In this document: one piece after another, positions 8,901-13,732 of the stretch | Layout: each line of letters starts with the position of its first letter | Numbering within the stretch: the first letter of the stretch is position 1 | NCBI GenBank assembly: GCA_947311175.1 | Contig: CAMZKK010000018.1 | Span: forward strand, 1-13,732 | Direction: 5' to 3' | DNA: 13,732 nucleotides | DNA from: an uncultured Planctomycetota bacterium | GTDB lineage: Bacteria > Planctomycetota > SZUA-567 > JAFGNG01 | Notes under the pieces: model-generated | The model's input: only the letters and a program-made list of their open reading frames with translations | Database searches by the model: none | Told to the model about the DNA's origin: nothing | Program-made: the position numbers and the translations under genes

Positions 8901-9125
8901 ATAGATTTGGTGATTCTTGATATAATTATGCCTGTTATGAATGGTCGTCAATGTTTTTCAGAAATGAAAAAGATTGATGATTCAGTAAGGGTGTTGGTCT
9001 CTTCCGGGTATTCACTCGAGGGTGAGGGTCAGAAAATCCTTGATATGGGGGCGAAGGGGTTTATCCAAAAACCATTCCGTTCCCATAAATTATTAAAAGC
9101 TATCGAAGAGAATCTTGATTCGTAA
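5985..9125 (+). CDS. Hybrid CheR methyltransferase-like / PAS / histidine kinase / receiver protein
   Basis: A 1046-residue soluble signalling protein with no membrane segment. Domains in order: CheR helical N-terminus (about 25-95) and SAM-binding domain (about 98-290) with WVPGCSTGEEVYSLA at 125-139, FGTDLVEKNIDIARAAIYP near 158 and DLVSCRNMLIYF near 226; a divergent PAS-like region (about 325-440); a Glu-rich coiled coil (about 463-540, repeating NEE/EEL heptads); PAS (about 552-665); HisKA with GGIAHDFNNHLAGIMGY, phospho-acceptor H688; HATPase with N796/N800, DTGCGIG at 844-850, FEPFFTTK and GAGMGL at 870-875; receiver with D933/D934, phospho-acceptor D979, S1006 and K1029. All catalytic signatures I can place are intact. 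Relatives usually carry a CheB domain before CheR; this one does not. The start is uncertain: ATG 5985 and ATG 6000 are in frame, and AGG at 5987 could serve the latter. Neighbouring flagellar genes suggest a link to motility, but inputs and targets are not shown. Confidence 0.9.
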   Translation: MRQDTMDEKQNKVDEIMPKTQEEQKALHSIFEILFKAKGVDFFNYRQNSVVRRVTRRIGICKQNSFKEYQDLLINNPEEIELLYHDLLLSFTEFFREPATFKSLKEKVFPEIIKNKSTKSLIKIWVPGCSTGEEVYSLAICLYEFLGNIKLKIPFQIFGTDLVEKNIDIARAAIYPEKCKKNLSQTHVERYFEITACGLKVAKFIREMCVFATQDVTQDPPFSKIDLVSCRNMLIYFSTEFQEQTLLLFHFSLKPDCFLLLGSSEALGDCSYLFNEVDQKANIYSKRVSSVKPRYRFPFSSNISKTTIGATRRGVRNSSNLDISDQVDKILIDCYAPSSVLIDCNMQIRQFRGQTSPYLEPATGDASLKLSKMAKDGLMPDLYVAIEEVRRTSKRVTKKNVTFSDGNNSETATVNLSVLPIFESPSDEVYYLILFEEIDEPVVCNPKSNNIVNDNCRDKDNENEIKRLSVELQQAKEHMQTIIEEKDEVNQELWSANEEVQATNEELQSLNEEMEAAKEELEASNEELRTLNEELKNKNNEVVSAMGFSESLLETANVLVVTLDSNLKIIRFNKCAEEVTGYKKDEIIGKNWIDIFIPKYDSKSIPGIFSKALDDFPELSYYENNILLKNGEERLIGWRNSVLKDAEKNIIGMLSIGTDISENRKLEEQLRQSEKMQVIGQLAGGIAHDFNNHLAGIMGYADILNVKYRDDPEVVKYAQKIIMGSENASSLTSQLLAFARKGKYLSIPVDIHQAIDEVIDILAHTIDKNIAITKVFFAESSIVLGDPKQLQNVLLNICLNARDAMPDGGKLIFETEIISLSRKDLKSKINDVSCGQYLVVSITDTGCGIGEDVKKHIFEPFFTTKDIGQGAGMGLASVYGAIENHNGFIEVESTCGEGSSFRVFLKILESKMDECDEKFVSTKKGKASILLVDDEEVIREIASGILSDSGYTVDVCCDGQEAVTYFKENYKSIDLVILDIIMPVMNGRQCFSEMKKIDDSVRVLVSSGYSLEGEGQKILDMGAKGFIQKPFRSHKLLKAIEENLDS

Positions 9126-9286
9126 GTTGATTGTCTATGCTTGCGTGTTTTGTGAGAAATATTTGCTCATTAATTCTGCATTAACTGAATAATTTAAGTT
9201 AATGATGGATTTTATCTGTCAGAACATTTTTTGTTTTCCTCAGTTATGACTATAAAAAAATAAAAAAAAGTTTTTTGTTTTTTTAT
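9126..9286 (+). other. Intergenic region with a hairpin and an A/T tract
   Basis: CATTAACT (9179-9186) and AGTTAATG (9197-9204) form a perfect 8-bp stem with a 10-base loop. No T-run follows directly, so it is not a canonical terminator for the hybrid kinase gene. Bases 9252-9286 are an A-rich then T-rich tract directly upstream of the flgM promoter, which could act as an UP-like or curved element. No gene is seen. Confidence 0.35.
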
Positions 9287-9313
9287 TAAAGATTTATGTT
9301 TAATGTCCGCTAA
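9287..9313 (+). promoter_or_regulatory. Sigma-28 (FliA) promoter of flgM
   Basis: TAAA (9287-9290), exactly 15 bases, then TCCGCTAA (9306-9313). This compares with the consensus TAAA-N15-GCCGATAA: 4 of 4 and 6 of 8, at perfect spacing. Transcription would start near 9320, about 49 bases before the flgM ATG. Sigma-28 control of flgM is well established in enteric bacteria, where FlgM is the anti-sigma-28 factor. Confidence 0.75.
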
Positions 9314-9368
9314 TATAGATGTAATAGTTTAATTTGCCTTTAAACTAACTAATTAAGAGGAAATAAAG

Positions 9369-9653
9369 ATGAAAATTGGTGGATTTGGTGAGCTTGAAAA
9401 TATCAGACGAGCAATCAGTCGTGACAACGCTCCTACGAAAAGTGATAAAAAGGATAAGACCAGTCAGCTTAACGCTGTTAGTAAAGATGAAGTTCAGGTT
9501 TCAGACATAGCAATCGCTCTTGGTAAATTAAAAAATGTTCCTGAAATCAGAGAAGATAAGGTTAATGAAATCAAAGAACAGGTTGATGCAGGCACTTATC
9601 TAACACCGGAAAAGGTTGAAAGTGGAATCAGGGGATTACTTGGAGGTTTGTAG
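9369..9653 (+). CDS. flgM: Anti-sigma-28 factor FlgM
   Basis: FlgM binds and inhibits the flagellar sigma factor FliA (sigma-28) and is exported through the finished hook-basal body, releasing late gene expression. The 94 residues fit the family. The N-terminal half is polar and probably disordered (SDKKDKTSQ region), as known for FlgM. The C-terminal sigma-binding half shows DEVQVSDIAIALGKL (about 41-55), then PEIREDKVNEIKEQVDAGTY and LTPEKVESGIRGLL, closely following the family pattern of PEVR, EKV, LK and an IxxGxY turn. AAGAGG (9355-9360) lies 8 bases before the ATG. With its own sigma-28 promoter and terminator it looks monocistronic. No fliA is in the window. Confidence 0.93.
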   Translation: MKIGGFGELENIRRAISRDNAPTKSDKKDKTSQLNAVSKDEVQVSDIAIALGKLKNVPEIREDKVNEIKEQVDAGTYLTPEKVESGIRGLLGGL

Positions 9654-9668
9654 TCTAAGTTAAATCTT

Positions 9669-9709
9669 AAAAAAAGAGGGGCATACATTTTTTTGTGTGT
9701 CCTTTTTTT
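9669..9709 (+). terminator. Rho-independent terminator after flgM
   Basis: An A-run and GAGGGGCATACA (9676-9687) pair with TGTGTGTCC (9694-9702) and the following T-run, with a loop of six T. The stem includes a few G-T wobbles and is extended by A-T pairs, and seven T follow at 9703-9709. It starts 16 bases after the flgM stop codon. Confidence 0.85.
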
Positions 9710-9741
9710 ATTATATAAAAATAAATTTTTCGAGTAGTATT

Positions 9742-9808
9742 AACCTAAATTCCGTAGTTGGAATTTAGAATAAATAATGAATAATTAACAATTAACAATT
9801 AAGGAAGC
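9742..9808 (+). repeat. Heptamer/hairpin repeat, copy A, upstream of gmhB
   Basis: A perfect hairpin CTAAATTCC (9745-9753), 6-base loop, GGAATTTAG (9760-9768) is followed without a gap by five in-register heptamers of form AATDAAN (9769-9803), then GAAGCTT. The last heptamer AATTAAG plus the next bases makes AAGGAAG (9801-9807), which is the apparent Shine-Dalgarno of gmhB. The copy at 10565-10640 shares the same order of parts in the opposite orientation. Confidence 0.7.
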
Positions 9809-9817
9809 TTTGCAAAT

Positions 9818-10348
9818 ATGAAAAAAACGGTTTTCCTGGATCGAGACGGCACTATAAATCATGATTCCGGCTATCTCGATTCACCGGATTTGGTGACACT
9901 TATTGATGGGGCAGCTGAGGCGATAAAACTAATGATGCCATACTATAAAATAATTGTGGTATCTAATCAATCGGGGATAGCACGGGGTTTTTTTACAAAA
10001 GAAAAAGCTGAATTGGTTTTTGCAAGAGTGCGTGAGTTGCTTGCTGATGAGGGTGCGGTTTACGATGCCGAATATTACTGTCCTCATGGCAAGGAGGATG
10101 ACTGTTTGTGTAGAAAACCACGCCCCGGAATGGTGTTTAAATCAACTTATGACCATATGTTGAATTTGGACAATCCATGGATGGTTGGCGATCGTTCAAG
10201 CGATATTGAGTTGGGTAAGGCAATTGCGGCAAAGACTATTTTGTTGCCTGAGTCGGAAGATGCACCAAAGCTCAAAATGGAGCCGGATTATCGTTGTGAT
10301 TCTCTTTTAGATGCTGCTAAATTAATTCTCAAATGTGATGGAATTTAA
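9818..10348 (+). CDS. gmhB: D-glycero-D-manno-heptose 1,7-bisphosphate 7-phosphatase
   Basis: Removes the 7-phosphate from heptose 1,7-bisphosphate, between the kinase and adenylyltransferase steps of ADP-heptose synthesis for LPS or surface glycans, in the cytoplasm. The 176 residues match this small HAD class. Visible motifs are FLDRDGTIN with nucleophile D8 and acid D10, VVSNQSGIARGFF (motif II, about 47-59), a zinc loop C88, H90, C96, C98 followed by RKPRPG with K100 (motif III), and GDRSSDI at 124-130 (motif IV, D125). The zinc loop separates GmhB from ordinary Gph-type phosphatases. The related histidinol phosphatase domain (HisB-N) is the main alternative, but no his genes are nearby and a heptose-type kinase is close by. 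The ATG has AAGGAAG 10 bases upstream, inside repeat copy A. Confidence 0.9.
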   Translation: MKKTVFLDRDGTINHDSGYLDSPDLVTLIDGAAEAIKLMMPYYKIIVVSNQSGIARGFFTKEKAELVFARVRELLADEGAVYDAEYYCPHGKEDDCLCRKPRPGMVFKSTYDHMLNLDNPWMVGDRSSDIELGKAIAAKTILLPESEDAPKLKMEPDYRCDSLLDAAKLILKCDGI

Positions 10349-10362
10349 TACGTGGTAATTTA

Positions 10363-10390
10363 TTGACACAAACTCCATATGTGTTAAACT
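10363..10390 (+). promoter_or_regulatory. Sigma-70 promoter with an overlapping inverted repeat
   Basis: TTGACA (10363-10368), 16 bases, TAAACT (10385-10390, 4 of 6) preceded by TGT, an extended -10. The arms TTGACACA (10363-10370) and TGTGTTAA (10380-10387) are an inverted repeat, 7 of 8 matched, separated by 9 bases and covering both promoter boxes, so a repressor dimer bound here would block RNA polymerase. Transcription would start near 10397, giving a leader of about 265 bases before gph. Confidence 0.5.
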
Positions 10391-10440
10391 GGAATTAATA
10401 ATTAACAATTAATAATTAATAATGAACAATGAAGGAAGCT
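10388..10440 (+). repeat. Heptamer repeat, copy B, left arm of an inverted pair
   Basis: Six consecutive in-register heptamers of form AATKAAN occupy 10393-10434, followed by GGAAGCT as in copy A. Upstream, AACTGGAATT resembles only the right half of the hairpin found in the other copies, so this copy looks truncated at its outer end. It lies in the same orientation as copy A and opposite to copy C. Confidence 0.7.
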
Positions 10441-10564
10441 CTACGAGCGATTTTTAATAAAATGGAAACCTCAATTTTCACTTACTCATCGAGTGCCTGT
10501 GTGCTGGCAGTAAAGAGAAATATTGGAGATACAAATTATTAAAATTGCCTTTAGCGATAGCTAA
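10441..10564. other. Non-coding centre between repeat arms B and C
   Basis: Together with the arms this fills the 312-base gap between gmhB and gph. Small hairpins stand at both inner edges: GCTC-TAC-GAGC at 10438-10448, and TTTAGC-GATA-GCTAAA at about 10550-10565. A 26-codon open frame (10462-10542, beginning METSIFTYSS) has AAGGAAG 22 bases upstream, too far to be a normal ribosome site, and I do not recognise it. The arrangement resembles a small non-autonomous element (MITE-like), but I found no clear target-site duplication. Confidence 0.4.
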
Positions 10565-10640
10565 AGCACCTTCATTGTTAATTCTTCATTATTAATTGTT
10601 AATTAAATTCCGCATTAACTGCGGAATTTAGGTTAATTAA
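10565..10640 (-). repeat. Heptamer/hairpin repeat, copy C, right arm of the inverted pair
   Basis: Read on the minus strand it has the parts of copy A in the same order: CCTAAATTCCG, a hairpin, five in-register heptamers (10604-10570), then GTGCT. Its hairpin is longer, with AAATTCCGCA (10605-10614) and TGCGGAATTT (10620-10629) pairing perfectly around a 5-base loop. In plus-strand RNA it can pair with arm B, which would fold most of the gph leader back on itself. Confidence 0.7.
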
Positions 10641-10660
10641 CATGTTTTTTTAGGTGAAAT

Positions 10661-11311
10661 ATGAAATATAAATCTATCATCTTTGATCTTGATGGAACTC
10701 TTCTTGATACCATTGAAGATCTTGCCGATGCTGCAAATAAAACCTTGGGGATATTGGGATTTCCTTCTCATCCTGTAGAAAAATATAATTATTTTATTGG
10801 CGGTGGAGTTAAAAAATTGATGGAGCGTGCCTTGCCAGAAGGCAAGAGAGATGCAGAAACTTTACAAAAAGCGGTTGAAATTCAACAAAAGACATATGCC
10901 GAACATTGGAATAAAAAGACTAAACCGTATCTTGGGATTTTGGAATTGTTAGCAGAAGTCAAACAGCGGCGAATAACAATGTCAATTCTTTCAAATAAGC
11001 CTGATGATTTTACAAAATTATGTGTTTCGGAGCTTTTGCCAATTAATTTTTTTGAAATTGTTCGAGGAGGCATGGAGGGTATCCCATTAAAACCTGACCC
11101 TGCCAGTGCATTAGATATATCAGAAAAACTTAAAATAAGTCCAAGAGAAACCATTTATGTCGGTGATACAGATGTAGATATTAAAACAGCTCTTGGGGCA
11201 GGGATGTTTGCCGTTGGCGTTTTGTGGGGATTTAGACAGAAGGAAGAGCTTTTGCAGGCTGGGGCGAATAAAATAATATCTTCTCCTGAAGAATTGCTGG
11301 AAATTTTATAA
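10661..11311 (+). CDS. gph: HAD phosphatase, phosphoglycolate phosphatase type
   Basis: A 216-residue HAD hydrolase with a helical cap. Gph enzymes dephosphorylate 2-phosphoglycolate, for example that arising from repair of oxidised DNA ends; the exact substrate cannot be read from sequence. Motifs: IIFDLDGTLLDT with nucleophile D9 and acid D11; cap insertion about 20-85; LSNKPDD with S111; LKPDPAS with K144; YVGDTDVDIKTA with D169 and D173; and VLWGFR at about 188-192, common in the Gph/PGP group. The ATG has AGGTGA at 10652-10657. Its stop directly abuts the next ATG, so it is translationally coupled to the heptose-type kinase. Given that neighbour, another sugar-phosphate substrate is possible. 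Confidence 0.8.
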   Translation: MKYKSIIFDLDGTLLDTIEDLADAANKTLGILGFPSHPVEKYNYFIGGGVKKLMERALPEGKRDAETLQKAVEIQQKTYAEHWNKKTKPYLGILELLAEVKQRRITMSILSNKPDDFTKLCVSELLPINFFEIVRGGMEGIPLKPDPASALDISEKLKISPRETIYVGDTDVDIKTALGAGMFAVGVLWGFRQKEELLQAGANKIISSPEELLEIL

Positions 11312-12286
11312 ATGAATTTGCAGAAACTATCCCTATCTTTTGACAAAATACCATCATTAAAAATCCTTGTCCTCGGTGATGTGATGGTAGATATGTATGA
11401 CTTTTGTTATACCTCGTCTTCTCGGCCATCGCCGGAAAAAAAAGACAAACTGGTATATACTACTCACAAGACAATCAAAACCCTTGGTGGTGCGGGAAAT
11501 GTGGCTGCAAACCTTAGTGCATTAGGCGTTAAGACAAGCCTGATTTCTGTTGCCGGTAATGACGGACATTGTTTGACTTTGCAGAAATTAGCAGAAGATG
11601 CAGGTATTTTGCATGCCATAATTAAGGATGAGAGCAGACCAACAACGACAAAATTTCGTCTTTATATTGATGATGATTATATTCTTCGTCGTGATGATGA
11701 AAAATGTAATGAGATTGATGAGGGGGTTGAGAACAAGATATTTGTTGAATTTATAAAGCAGATTAATGATATAGATGCAGTTATTATTAGTGATTACAAT
11801 AAAGGTTTTTTTACCAAACATAATGCCCAAAAAATTATAGAACAATGTAATCTTTTAAATGTGCCGGTGATTGTTGATTTTAAGCCGAGCAATTGCGGGT
11901 ATTTTGAAAATGCTGATATTATTGCACCTAATGAGTTAGAGGCAAAAGAATTATTGGCAGGATTTAATGACTGTGGAAATCTAAAATCAGATATTTTAAC
12001 ATTATACAAAAAACTAAATTGTAAAAATATTGTTGTAACCCTTGGTAGGAAGGGTATCTGCGGTTTTGATGGCTGTAATTTTTTCAAACTCCCTGCCTTT
12101 GAGGTAGTGGCAGTTGATGTTGTTGGTTGTGGAGATACTGTTCGGTGTTGTCTGGCGGTAGCTTGTTGTTTGGGATTAGAGCTCAAAGAGTGTGCAGAGC
12201 TTGCGAATGCAGCAGCATCGGTTGTTGTTACAAAGACCGGAACTGCAACACTTAATTTACAAGAGTTGAATTTTATTATTAAATAA
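11312..12286 (+). CDS. rfaE1: PfkB-family kinase, RfaE1/HldA-type (heptose 7-phosphate kinase)
   Basis: Probably phosphorylates D-glycero-beta-D-manno-heptose 7-phosphate at C1, giving the GmhB substrate; cytoplasmic. The 324 residues correspond to the kinase half of E. coli HldE only; no nucleotidyltransferase half (HldC) follows. Motifs: ILVLGDVMVDMYDF at 18-31, LGGAGNVAANLSALG at 58-72, ISDYNKGFFT at 159-168, VDFKPSN at 188-194, APNELEAKELL near 205, and the PfkB signature VDVVGCGDT at 268-276 with catalytic base D275. Where HldE has SRISPEAPV this has SRPSPEKKDK, a divergent substrate-lid segment, so another sugar kinase of this family is possible. It is unusually cysteine-rich (about 15, including CC at 279-280 and 285-286). 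Its ATG directly follows the gph stop. Confidence 0.78.
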   Translation: MNLQKLSLSFDKIPSLKILVLGDVMVDMYDFCYTSSSRPSPEKKDKLVYTTHKTIKTLGGAGNVAANLSALGVKTSLISVAGNDGHCLTLQKLAEDAGILHAIIKDESRPTTTKFRLYIDDDYILRRDDEKCNEIDEGVENKIFVEFIKQINDIDAVIISDYNKGFFTKHNAQKIIEQCNLLNVPVIVDFKPSNCGYFENADIIAPNELEAKELLAGFNDCGNLKSDILTLYKKLNCKNIVVTLGRKGICGFDGCNFFKLPAFEVVAVDVVGCGDTVRCCLAVACCLGLELKECAELANAAASVVVTKTGTATLNLQELNFIIK

Positions 12287-12300
12287 AAGGAGGGAGTAGA

Positions 12301-13269
12301 TTGCCTAAAATTAATGAATTACAAGAAGGAATAAGTGTTGAGGATTTTTATGCACTCAAGGACATATCGTTGAGAGATACCCGCAAAGGGGATCAATATC
12401 TTAAATTGACACTGTCTGATTCAACAGGTTCGGTGTCGTCTAATTTGTGGCGGGTTACGGAAGGGGAGGACAAAACTGTTCAGGATTTATATCCAGTTCT
12501 TATTCATACCGAGGTTGTGAAGATAAGAGCTAGGGTTGAAACCTATAATAGTGCAACGCAGTTAAATATTGAGCGAATAAGACCAGCTACTCCGAGTGAA
12601 ATTAATGATGTTTTATCTACGCTTGTTGCAGAAACTCCGCTTGATAAAGATGAGTTACTTAACGAGCTTTTGACCTTGGTAAATTCTGTAAAAGATGATG
12701 ACTATCGAGCTATCCTTAAGGCGTTTTTTGATAAAAAAGAATTTGTTGAGTCATTTGTCAAGGCTGGGGCAGCACGCTCATTTCATCATGCATATCTTGG
12801 CGGACTGCTTGAGCATACCGTATCAATTGCAACAATGGCTGCTCAGTATGCAAAAAACAATCCAGCGGTTAGATGTGACTTGTTGGTTACTGGGGCAATC
12901 TTCCATGATATTGGTAAATTAAAAGAAATGTCGATAGGGACTTCAATTGAATATACAGATGAAGGTTCACTGATTGGACATCTCAACTTAGGGGTTATGA
13001 TGGTTGATGAAGCGATAAAGAGAGAATTGCCGAACTTTCCGGAGAATAAAAAGCTTTTGATTTATCACCTTATATTATCACATCACGGGCAATATGAATA
13101 TGGGTCGCCGGTGCTTCCGGCAATTCCAGAGGCATTTGCACTTCATCATCTTGACAATCTTGATGCTAAAGTTTTTGCTGCAGTGAAAGCAATTAATAAT
13201 GACATTAATGAGGTGTCAACTTGGACAGATAGATCATTTATGTTAAACACTAAAATTTATAAAGGATAG
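12301..13269 (+). CDS. 3'-5' exoribonuclease YhaM-like (OB fold plus HD domain)
   Basis: A 322-residue protein built like YhaM, a metal-dependent 3'-5' exoribonuclease: an N-terminal OB-fold nucleic-acid-binding domain (about 12-95, with LTLSDSTGSVSSNLW at 36-50) and an HD metallohydrolase domain. HD residues are H162/H163, H172 in GGLLEHTV, the pair H202-D203 in IFHDIGKLKEM, H227, H261/H262 in LSHHGQYEYGSP and D285 in HHLDNLD. It starts at TTG 12301: AAGGAGG at 12287-12293, directly after the kinase stop, is spaced 7 bases from it and no ATG competes. It is the third gene of the gph operon. Substrate (RNA or ssDNA) is inferred from the family. Confidence 0.87.
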   Translation: MPKINELQEGISVEDFYALKDISLRDTRKGDQYLKLTLSDSTGSVSSNLWRVTEGEDKTVQDLYPVLIHTEVVKIRARVETYNSATQLNIERIRPATPSEINDVLSTLVAETPLDKDELLNELLTLVNSVKDDDYRAILKAFFDKKEFVESFVKAGAARSFHHAYLGGLLEHTVSIATMAAQYAKNNPAVRCDLLVTGAIFHDIGKLKEMSIGTSIEYTDEGSLIGHLNLGVMMVDEAIKRELPNFPENKKLLIYHLILSHHGQYEYGSPVLPAIPEAFALHHLDNLDAKVFAAVKAINNDINEVSTWTDRSFMLNTKIYKG

Positions 13270-13271
13270 TA

Positions 13272-13649
13272 ATGGATCTTGACGAATGGTCTAAATGGCA
13301 ACAAACAATCCCTGAAATTGTTGATTGGTTTAGCGATGAAATTAAAAGTAAAGACTGTCCTCTAAGGGCAGATTGCCTGAATACTATCGAAGAACATGCT
13401 TTTAATTTGACAACAAAGCAATTTGACGATTTTTTATCTATGCTCACCACCTTTACTCTTCATAAGCTTGACGATAGTGATATAGAGCTTATGATTAGGA
13501 TAATCTTAGAATATAAAAATGGGAGAGGCGCTACCTCGCCACTAAGAGAAATCGGGAGAAGGCTTGCTACTGAGGCGGAAAAACGTCATTATGTAAAGGC
13601 AGGCTATTTACTTCCGTTTCGAGAGATTGTAAATGCGGAATTTAATTAG
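13272..13649 (+). CDS. Uncharacterised 125-residue protein
   Basis: I do not recognise this gene. It starts 2 bases after the yhaM-like stop, with GGA at 13263-13265 in a suitable position, so it is probably the last gene of the operon and co-translated. The protein is soluble, acidic in its first half, and looks mostly helical, with two Trp-rich turns near the start (EWSKWQQ, then VDWFSDEI) and a more basic C-terminal third (REIGRRLATEAEKRHYVKAG). There are only two cysteines (CPLRADC), no signal peptide, no membrane helix and no obvious catalytic motif. The frame is convincing from its tight packing and normal composition. After its TAG the same frame stays open to the window edge. Confidence 0.7.
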   Translation: MDLDEWSKWQQTIPEIVDWFSDEIKSKDCPLRADCLNTIEEHAFNLTTKQFDDFLSMLTTFTLHKLDDSDIELMIRIILEYKNGRGATSPLREIGRRLATEAEKRHYVKAGYLLPFREIVNAEFN

Positions 13650-13685
13650 GGTTTGCTGAATAGACAAAATCAGAAACCACCCAAA

Positions 13686-13732
13686 ATGCCAAAATTCGAT
13701 AATTTTCTATTAAACAATAAGAATAAATTTTC
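13686..13732 (+). CDS. Possible start of a further gene, cut by the window edge
   Basis: ATG 13686 opens a frame of 15 codons (MPKFDNFLLNN...) to the edge, in the same frame as the preceding gene and 36 bases after its stop. No Shine-Dalgarno is visible before it, and the stretch is too short to judge. Confidence 0.2.
   Translation, partial: MPKFDNFLLNNKNKF

Noticed and set aside
9252..9286. A-rich then T-rich tract as an intrinsic terminator for the hybrid kinase gene
   Set aside because: The stem would be almost purely A-T with no GC core, and the tract sits directly against the flgM sigma-28 promoter. I list it only as an AT tract.
9769..9803. Regular short units that could suggest a CRISPR or iteron array
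   Set aside because: The units are 7 bases, contiguous and without spacers, and no cas or replication-initiator gene is nearby. They fit a simple heptamer array better.
10462..10542. 26-codon open frame in the centre of the inverted repeat pair as a real small gene
   Set aside because: Its nearest Shine-Dalgarno is 22 bases away and the product resembles nothing I know. Such a length is expected by chance, so it is described but not called.
10605..10651. Hairpin AAATTCCGCA/TGCGGAATTT followed by seven T as a terminator or attenuator before gph
   Set aside because: The T-run starts 14 bases after the stem ends, too far for a canonical terminator, and the hairpin is a shared part of the repeat family.

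Overview
The window looks like chromosome of an AT-rich, flagellated, Gram-negative (diderm) bacterium. A FliK-like hook-length protein, an FlhB-C-terminal-like protein (FhlB) and FlgM point to flagella. GmhB and a RfaE1-type kinase point to an LPS-type heptose. Together with a standalone AccD and a YhaM-like nuclease they do not let me name a phylum. I see no tRNA, rRNA, CRISPR array, transposase, integrase or phage gene.

Layout. (1) 1-3006, minus strand: a tightly packed operon rpe > degenerate phosphoglycerate-mutase-like protein > accD > holA. The junctions are 0, 12 and 4 bases, and holA runs off the left edge. A sigma-70-like promoter lies at 3056-3083. (2) 3007-3256: divergent intergenic region with a hairpin, an orphan Shine-Dalgarno and a sigma-28-like -10 box. 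(3) 3257-5868, plus: fliK-like gene and fhlB. (4) 5985-9125, plus: a 1046-residue CheR / PAS / histidine kinase / receiver hybrid without a CheB domain. (5) 9287-9709: flgM as its own transcription unit, with a well-spaced sigma-28 promoter and a strong intrinsic terminator. (6) 9742-10640: gmhB, preceded by one copy of an AT-rich heptamer-plus-hairpin repeat and followed by two further copies in inverted orientation. These two make up most of the long leader of the next operon. (7) 10661-13649, plus: gph > rfaE1-type kinase > yhaM-like > unknown 125-residue protein, with junctions of 0, 14 and 2 bases.

How the genes fit together. FlgM would hold back sigma-28 until the hook-basal body is finished; FliK and FhlB act in the switch that ends hook export, and flgM itself appears to be sigma-28 driven, a classic feedback loop. 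GmhB and the RfaE1-type kinase would perform consecutive steps of ADP-heptose synthesis. The minus-strand operon joins pentose-phosphate (rpe), fatty-acid (accD) and replication (holA) housekeeping genes.

Most of the window is ordinary core genome. The parts most worth a second look are the histidine-phosphatase-fold protein that has lost its catalytic residues, the heptamer/hairpin repeat family, an inverted repeat overlapping the predicted gph promoter, and the unknown protein at the end of the yhaM operon.
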